Assembly (NCBI GenBank): GCA_025370055.1
Contig: CP073041.1
Coordinates: 3,782,001-3,846,000 of the forward strand
Origin: Woronichinia naegeliana WA131
Lineage (GTDB): Bacteria > Cyanobacteriota > Cyanobacteriia > Cyanobacteriales > Microcystaceae
Length of the DNA: 64,000 nt
Reading direction: 5' to 3'
Numbering within the stretch: the stretch's first letter is position 1; each line of letters starts with the position of its first letter. This document shows positions 59,149 to 64,000 of this stretch, one piece after another. The notes beneath the pieces were generated by a model. It made no database searches. It was given only the letters and a program-made list of their open reading frames with translations, and had not been told where the DNA came from. Both the position numbers and the translations under genes were made by a program.

Positions 59149-60538
59149 GGGTGTGACCTTTAGTTGATGAAGGAAAAGAAAAGTGTTAACATGAGATGAA
59201 AAGTGACAAAGAGGAAACAATGATGACAGCAAAACTAATTAATGTAGAGGGTTCAAAGATAAAAATAGAACTAACATTAGAACTAAGTCGTTCAATGTTG
59301 GATACAGAAATAAATATTCAAAAAGGCTTAAACGAAGTAGGTTGCATCGCCAGCAAAGAAGCCTTGAAATATTTAGATACAGATGGTTCACCCTTAAAAA
59401 TCGGTGAAGAAATCTGGAAGAGTAAGGGAGAGCAACCGAAAGAATATCAAACACCTTATGGTGAGGTTATAGTGAATCGTCATGTATATCAGCGTTCACC
59501 TTTGAGGAAAAACGTATTGCCCCTTAGAAAGAGAAGCAAGGATAATCATAACATCAACGCCATTATTGGCAAAACAGGTATCCTCAAAAATGTCAGGGAT
59601 GGCAGGCAAAGAGGTGAAAAATGATTTATTAGAAAATCATGGTAGAAAAGTAGCGCTATCCTATATCCAAAGATTGAGTGAAGCAGTAGGAAGTGTGGTA
59701 CAGGCAAAAGAAGAAGCGTGGAGTTATGCCCCGCCCAAGGAGGATAGCCAAATTGCAACAGTGGGAATAGGATTAGATGGAACCTGTATGCTGATGTGTG
59801 AGGATGGCTACCGTGAAGCAATGGTGGGAACCGTTTCCCTATACGATAGTGAAGGCGAACGTCAACATACAATCTATCTAGGTGCGGCACCAGAGTATGG
59901 AAAAAAGAGTTTTCTAGAAAGATTAGAAAGAGAAATTGAGCGAGCGAAAAACCGTTATCCAGAGGCAACATTGGTCGGGATAGCAGACGGGGCAGAATCA
60001 AATTGGAAGTTTTTAGAAAAGCAAACGGAAGAACAGATATTAGATTTCTATCATGCCTCTGGTTACTTAGGTGCCTTGGCAGAAGCGTTGCATCCGAATA
60101 CCGTGTCAAAACAAAAAGAATGGTTGACTGAAAATTGTCGAGAACTCAAGCATGAAAAAGGAAAAGCAGGAGAACTGCTAAATCTGATGAAAGAAGTCAA
60201 AGAAGAAAAAAGTCATTCTAAGAATCTTACCGAGAAACTACAAGCGGCGATTACTTATTACGAGAATCATCAGCATCAAATGGATTATGCTGAATACATA
60301 GAGAAAAAGTATCCGATTGGTTCAGGTGTTACGGAAGCAGCTTGTAAGACGTTGGTCAAACAACGATTATGTTGTTCAGGGATGCGATGGAAGGAAAAAG
60401 GAGCAGGAATTATTTTGAGCCTACGAGCTTTGGTATTGACCAAGGAACGATGGAGTCAATTTTGGGCAAAACTTGATCAATATGGGTTCCCTGTAGAACC
60501 CTGATTACAACAGCTTTTATCAACTAAAGGTCGCACCC
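59149..60538 (+). mobile_element. ISKra4-like element between phaE and phaC (1390 bp)
   Basis: The ends GGGTGTGACCTTTAGTTGAT (59149) and inverse (...TCAACTAAAGGTCGCACCC, end 60538) are flanked by a 9-bp target duplication GATTCTTGA (59140-59148 and 60539-60547). It is oriented opposite to phaE and phaC. Same length as the inner copy at 40005-41394. Confidence 0.95.
59196..60504 (+). pseudogene. ISKra4-like transposase, frameshifted
   Basis: The first frame (59196-59624) gives MKSDKEETMMTAKLINVEGS to YQRS, then shifts because CCTTTG replaces GTAGG (one extra base). The main catalytic part (to 60504; GIGLDGTCMLM, GIADGAESNWK, IGSGVTEAACKTLVKQRLC) is in another frame. Identical lesion to the copy at 40039-41347. 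Probably needs transposase in trans. Confidence 0.88.
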
Positions 60539-60559
60539 GATTCTTGATTAGCCTGGGCA

Positions 60560-61576
60560 TTAGGAAGGATCGGCTGAAATCTGGGATTCAACGGATTCAA
60601 TTTGTGCCAATTGCTTCTTGAGTTGTTTAACTTCTTTGCGAAGAGAATAGATATTTTGATGAACTTCATCAATTTCGCTGCGAGTCGGTAGATTCATCAA
60701 CTTCATCCACTCTTCCATCAAGATCTGTTGTTGCAGACGATAGCTGTTGAGCTTATTGATAAAGTTTCCCCGTATGCGCAGATTGTCGTCCTGACGGAAG
60801 GTTTCCTCAAAAATGCGATCGGCGATAACACTGGAAATTTGCTGGAATTCCCGCCAATCCGTAATTTTTTTATCCTGTCCGTAGAGGGTAACTAACTCCT
60901 GCATGAGGGCTTCTAGGGAACGATATTGAACATCGGCAAGCACAATTTGATAATCAACACTGGCTCGGTACAGTTCCGTCCACACATCAAAGGTTTTCAG
61001 TAACTTGCCATTAATCTCACGGGTGGGCCCCAACAGAGGACTTTGCATTAAACTGCCAAAGGTTTCCTCGTAGAGCAAATTCCAATAGAGATTATTGAGT
61101 TCTAGCCAGGGCTTATTGCTTCCCGTCGTGGTTTGACTGAGGGGCTGGAGTGATGCGGTAACGGAATCTAGCCAAAGTTGATTGAATTTTTGTACTTCTT
61201 TGAGATACATTTGCCAGAGTTCACTCACATCCTGGGTAACTTTGCCAGAAGCGATTGCGGACTGTTGGAGTTGCTGCTGAACCTGGGCAAGATATTGACC
61301 CAATAATGGCTGCCAATTTTGTCCCGCCTCAATTTTCGGAAAAAGTTCTTGCCAGGTGTTGAAGGACGTTTCTAGGAGACGAGCGTATAGAGCTTGATTC
61401 GTGAGTATTTGTTGACTAAAGTGTTGAAATGCGGGCTGACCTTGCTCAATGGGGTTAGGGATATTAGGCTTACCCATCAGATCAAACCAGTTTTTCCACA
61501 TCTGAGTTCCTGTTTCTAGCCAAAGTTTGCCGAAGGGATTGGCCATTTCCGTCCAAGGGTTAGTATCTTGTTGCAT
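60560..61576 (-). CDS. phaE: Class III polyhydroxyalkanoate synthase subunit PhaE
   Basis: A 338-aa protein without catalytic residues that activates PhaC. MQQDTNPWTEMANPFGKLWLETGTQMWKNWF is a typical PhaE opening. The middle contains FDVWTELYRASVDYQIVLADVQYRSLEALMQEL and FEETFRQDDNLRIRGNFINKLNSYRLQQQILMEEWMKLMNLPTRSEIDEVHQNIYSLRKEVKQLKKQL, with the conserved C-terminal coiled coil. It lies upstream of phaC on the same strand; the IS in between may be polar. Confidence 0.92.
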   Translation of the reverse strand: MQQDTNPWTEMANPFGKLWLETGTQMWKNWFDLMGKPNIPNPIEQGQPAFQHFSQQILTNQALYARLLETSFNTWQELFPKIEAGQNWQPLLGQYLAQVQQQLQQSAIASGKVTQDVSELWQMYLKEVQKFNQLWLDSVTASLQPLSQTTTGSNKPWLELNNLYWNLLYEETFGSLMQSPLLGPTREINGKLLKTFDVWTELYRASVDYQIVLADVQYRSLEALMQELVTLYGQDKKITDWREFQQISSVIADRIFEETFRQDDNLRIRGNFINKLNSYRLQQQILMEEWMKLMNLPTRSEIDEVHQNIYSLRKEVKQLKKQLAQIESVESQISADPS

Positions 61577-62106
61577 AATGTTAACGCTACCTTGCTGACT
61601 TTGCCTTTCTATCTATTATGACTTAGAACTAGAATTTTGCTTATAAAATTAAGTCAGGAAACAGTGAGTCAAGAAAGCTAAAGAAAAAGTTAAAAATTCA
61701 GTCTCAGTGGATGGGTAAGATATTGCAAAAACTTCTCGATTAATCCTTTGCGAAAATTGGGGAGAGGTCGTTTTTTATGATTAAATGACTATTATTTTTC
61801 TCATTTTCTATACAATTCTTTCAGTACGTTAACGCATCATTTCAAGCAACCCTTACGCACCCAAATAATGAAGTAAATGCGACGTTTTGTAGTTTATTGG
61901 TATAGATTTGATAGTGACAACCTGCTTTCCTTTTGATATTGTATCACAGAGAGATAAGCCTTGAATCGCCGCTCTCCCTAATCAAGTTGTCCTAGAAGGA
62001 CAGGGCTTTAAACCAATTTTTCTGGTAAGCTGAACGTTATTATCAAGCCAAAGCCTGAATAAAAAAGTTTTGTACTAAATATCGTTGTCTGTCCAAGCAG
62101 CCCTCT
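61577..62106. other. Intergenic region without recognisable gene
   Basis: About 530 bp. I see no coding frame, tRNA or clear repeat. A 6-bp hairpin TGTCCT-AGA-AGGACA lies at 61988-62002, followed by a modest T-rich stretch. Probably holds the promoters of divergent phaE and the gene at 62107. Confidence 0.5.
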
Positions 62107-63231
62107 ATGGTTATCACCCCCAATCGTCTTACCCGCTTAATTGTCTGTAGTCTCATCGGTTGGACAGTACTTGTTGTTATTGCTCCAGGGCGAGTAACAA
62201 AGCCGATCGCCCTAGGATCCCTATCCGTTTTGGCCCAAAGCCCTACCCCCAATGACCTAGGCTCAAACACCAAGCCTGAACCTCTATCGCCGGAAGTCAG
62301 AAAACAATACAATCTCACCATGCAATCGGGTTATGGGGCTGCTCAATCTCGTCGTTATGCTGAAGCCCGTCGATTTTTCCAAGAAGCCTTGAAGTTGAAC
62401 CCCAATGATATTTATGCTCGGCAGGCACTATTTAATATAGACACTTATCAAGTCATCAACCAGCAACAATTTCCGCCCCTCTGGTTATTATTGCTAGGCG
62501 TCATGGTGATGATGATTGCTTTATTTGGCATTTTTTTGCTTATTTTCCATCAATCCCAGCAACATTTCTTAAGGGAAGTCCTGGAACGTCGTCAACAACT
62601 TGAACCTTTACAGCAATCACTACAAGCTGGGGAATTGAAAGCAACCGCAAATACAACTCAATCCCAGACTCCCGCACCTCTTCCCCTTACGCCCCTCATG
62701 CCTTCTCTGAGTTCTGAGGAAAACAATCTCCCTCTGCAAACAACCCAACGGATCCGTAAAACAGAGTTTGTGGAGCAACTAATTACGGATTTAAGTACAA
62801 CCGATGCCCGAAAACGACGTAAAGTCATTTGGGAATTGGCTCAAAAGGGGGATTCACGGGCCGTTAAGCCCTTAGTTGACTTAATGATTAGTACTGATTC
62901 CCAAGAGCGGAATTTAATTCTAGAGGCCCTATCTCAGATCAGTACACGCACTCTAAAGCCGATGAATCAGGCCTTAGCTCTATCTTTGCAGGACAAAAAT
63001 CCTCAGGTACGAAAAAATGCGATCCGAGATTTAACCCGTCTCTATGATTTAATGTCTCAAATTAGTCAACAGCTTTCCTTTGCAGTTCATGACCACGATA
63101 GTGGGGTTCAAGAAACGGCTCAATGGGCGATGGATCAGTTAAATTTACAAAATCCTTCCCGATTAGGTATGTTCAATCGCAGCAATCTCAGTACAGTTGA
63201 TCCTAGTTTGTCAGAAGGCTCAGAGGGCTAG
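62107..63231 (+). CDS. Membrane protein with TPR and HEAT-like repeats
   Basis: A 374-aa protein. The N-terminal hydrophobic segment (IVCSLIGWTVLVVIAPG) is followed by a TPR unit (AQSRRYAEARRFFQEALKLNPNDIYARQALFNID), a second membrane segment (PPLWLLLLGVMVMMIALFGIFLLIF), a Pro-rich linker and HEAT-like helices (RKVIWELAQKGDSRAVKPLVDLMISTDSQERNLILEALSQI, KNPQVRKNAIRDLTRLYDLM, DSGVQETAQWAMDQL). Looks like a scaffold anchored in the membrane; function unknown. Confidence 0.7.
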   Translation: MVITPNRLTRLIVCSLIGWTVLVVIAPGRVTKPIALGSLSVLAQSPTPNDLGSNTKPEPLSPEVRKQYNLTMQSGYGAAQSRRYAEARRFFQEALKLNPNDIYARQALFNIDTYQVINQQQFPPLWLLLLGVMVMMIALFGIFLLIFHQSQQHFLREVLERRQQLEPLQQSLQAGELKATANTTQSQTPAPLPLTPLMPSLSSEENNLPLQTTQRIRKTEFVEQLITDLSTTDARKRRKVIWELAQKGDSRAVKPLVDLMISTDSQERNLILEALSQISTRTLKPMNQALALSLQDKNPQVRKNAIRDLTRLYDLMSQISQQLSFAVHDHDSGVQETAQWAMDQLNLQNPSRLGMFNRSNLSTVDPSLSEGSEG

Positions 63232-63252
63232 GGTCACTGTAGAACTCAGACA

Positions 63253-64000
63253 CTAAATACCAGTGGTCGAAACCATTGCAGCCATAAGAGGTTCAGGCGT
63301 AACGTTAAAGGGTAAGCGATGAATATCGGAAGTAGATTGACAGGTGAACTCAGCAATTTGTCGTAATTCCGTCATAGTGATTGCTCCCATACCCAGCTCC
63401 TCTAGGGTTTTCGGTAGGCCAATCTCACCATAGAATTTGAGTAATTGTTGACGGGAGGAGAGGGCCAACTGATTCTCCGCCAGCAATTCCTCTAGTCGTA
63501 GTTGTACTAAAATACCGTAGGCTACCTTTTCCCCGTGCAAAGCATGATGGGCTAAGGGCAATTGAGTTAAACCATTATGAACGGCGTGGGCCGCGACCGT
63601 CCGACAATTTGCGCCACCTAATCCCCCAATCACTCCCGCTAATAAAACTGTTGCATCAACAACTTCCCGCCAGATTTGACTGCCTGGATTTTGTAGGGCT
63701 TCCGCCGATTTTTGTAATAACAAGTCCCGTAATACCCTGGCCTGTTGAACGGCTGCAATGGTTAAGGTATCAGAGGAATGGCCACTGCTGACGGAGGCTT
63801 CATACCATTTGGCGATCGCATCCCCAATACCGGCAATGAGCATTCGTTGAGGGGCCGTTTGCACCAATTCATAGTCGAGGATTAGAAGGTCGGGACAACG
63901 GCGTAGGGGGACATCATACTGAAAAGCTCCGGCTTCACTATAGACATTAGACAGAGCCGTCCAGGCCGCACAGGTAGCACCGGCGGTGGGAATCGTTATA
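63253..64000 (-). CDS. Iron-containing alcohol dehydrogenase (glycerol-dehydrogenase-like), 5' end outside window
   Basis: The frame is open from base 64000 to the stop at 63253; an internal ATG is not the start. Visible: PTAGATCAAWTALSNVYSEAG (the nucleotide-side loop after IPTTAGTGSE), ANCRTVAAHAVHNGLTQLPLAHHALHGEKVAYG with metal-binding His residues, and IGLPKTLEELG. This is the C-terminal two thirds of an Fe-ADH/glycerol-dehydrogenase-type enzyme using NAD(P). The gene starts beyond the window end. Confidence 0.85.
   Translation of the reverse strand, partial: ITIPTAGATCAAWTALSNVYSEAGAFQYDVPLRRCPDLLILDYELVQTAPQRMLIAGIGDAIAKWYEASVSSGHSSDTLTIAAVQQARVLRDLLLQKSAEALQNPGSQIWREVVDATVLLAGVIGGLGGANCRTVAAHAVHNGLTQLPLAHHALHGEKVAYGILVQLRLEELLAENQLALSSRQQLLKFYGEIGLPKTLEELGMGAITMTELRQIAEFTCQSTSDIHRLPFNVTPEPLMAAMVSTTGI

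Noticed and set aside
61988-62002. Hairpin TGTCCT-AGA-AGGACA, considered as an IS200/605 end or small RNA
   Set aside because: A single short stem without adjacent TnpA/TnpB or promoter; insufficient support.

Overview
The window is chromosomal DNA of a cyanobacterium, most likely a unicellular or colonial chroococcalean relative of Microcystis, Synechocystis or Woronichinia. The basis is a chlorophyll synthase (ChlG), a cyAbrB regulator, an SLH-domain iron-uptake type porin, a Tab2-like RNA-binding protein, PilA-type pilins, a class III polyhydroxyalkanoate synthase (PhaE/PhaC), frequent GCGATCGC (HIP1) octamers and low to moderate GC. The species is not provable from the sequence alone. I see no rRNA, tRNA or CRISPR array.

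Layout. 1-5.7 kb: a porin split by an in-frame stop, a small inverted-repeat element with a target duplication, a Uma2-like protein, a deletion scar that fuses an FAD oxidoreductase to the end of an ETHE1-like metallo-beta-lactamase, a TauE/SafE exporter and a PD-(D/E)xK-like protein. 5.8-12.9 kb: an IS block with one simple 1602-bp IS4/IS50-like copy and a three-level nest (IS4-like in IS4-like, with a second IS type innermost). The nest sits inside a TPR/SPINDLY glycosyltransferase gene whose two halves can be rejoined exactly. 15-29 kb: a second SPINDLY-like gene, two pilins plus a membrane protein, two methyltransferases, chlG, sbcC, a TPR gene, a 53-aa membrane protein and a pentapeptide protein. 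29-38 kb: a PrlF-YhaV toxin-antitoxin pair, an SDR, cyAbrB, an Rrf2/GFA/response-regulator operon, an FHA-PAS-GGDEF-EAL protein, glutamate dehydrogenase and an sdhB fragment. 39-47.6 kb: an IS graveyard with nested ISKra4-like and IS5/IS1182-like copies and remnants of IS110, IS4, IS1, IS630 and another DDE transposase. 47.7-64 kb: an amino-acid ABC ATPase, an acyltransferase, a GlcE-like flavoprotein, eno flanked on both sides by partial eno duplicates, a two-gene cassette (64-aa helical protein plus 529-aa papain/C39-like protein), a Tab2-like gene, rpsU, phaC and phaE separated by an ISKra4-like element, a TPR/HEAT membrane protein and the end of an iron-containing alcohol dehydrogenase.

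How it works together. Functional housekeeping genes alternate with recent mobile-element damage. Four genes or operons are visibly affected: the porin (nonsense), the SPINDLY gene (nested IS), the FAD/ETHE1 pair (deletion) and phaEC (IS between the genes). The most interesting unexplained unit is the small-helical-protein plus cysteine-protease-like pair at 54.4-56.4 kb. It has two phased 18-bp repeats upstream and lies between eno and a displaced eno 3' fragment, as expected of a mobile or island-borne cassette.
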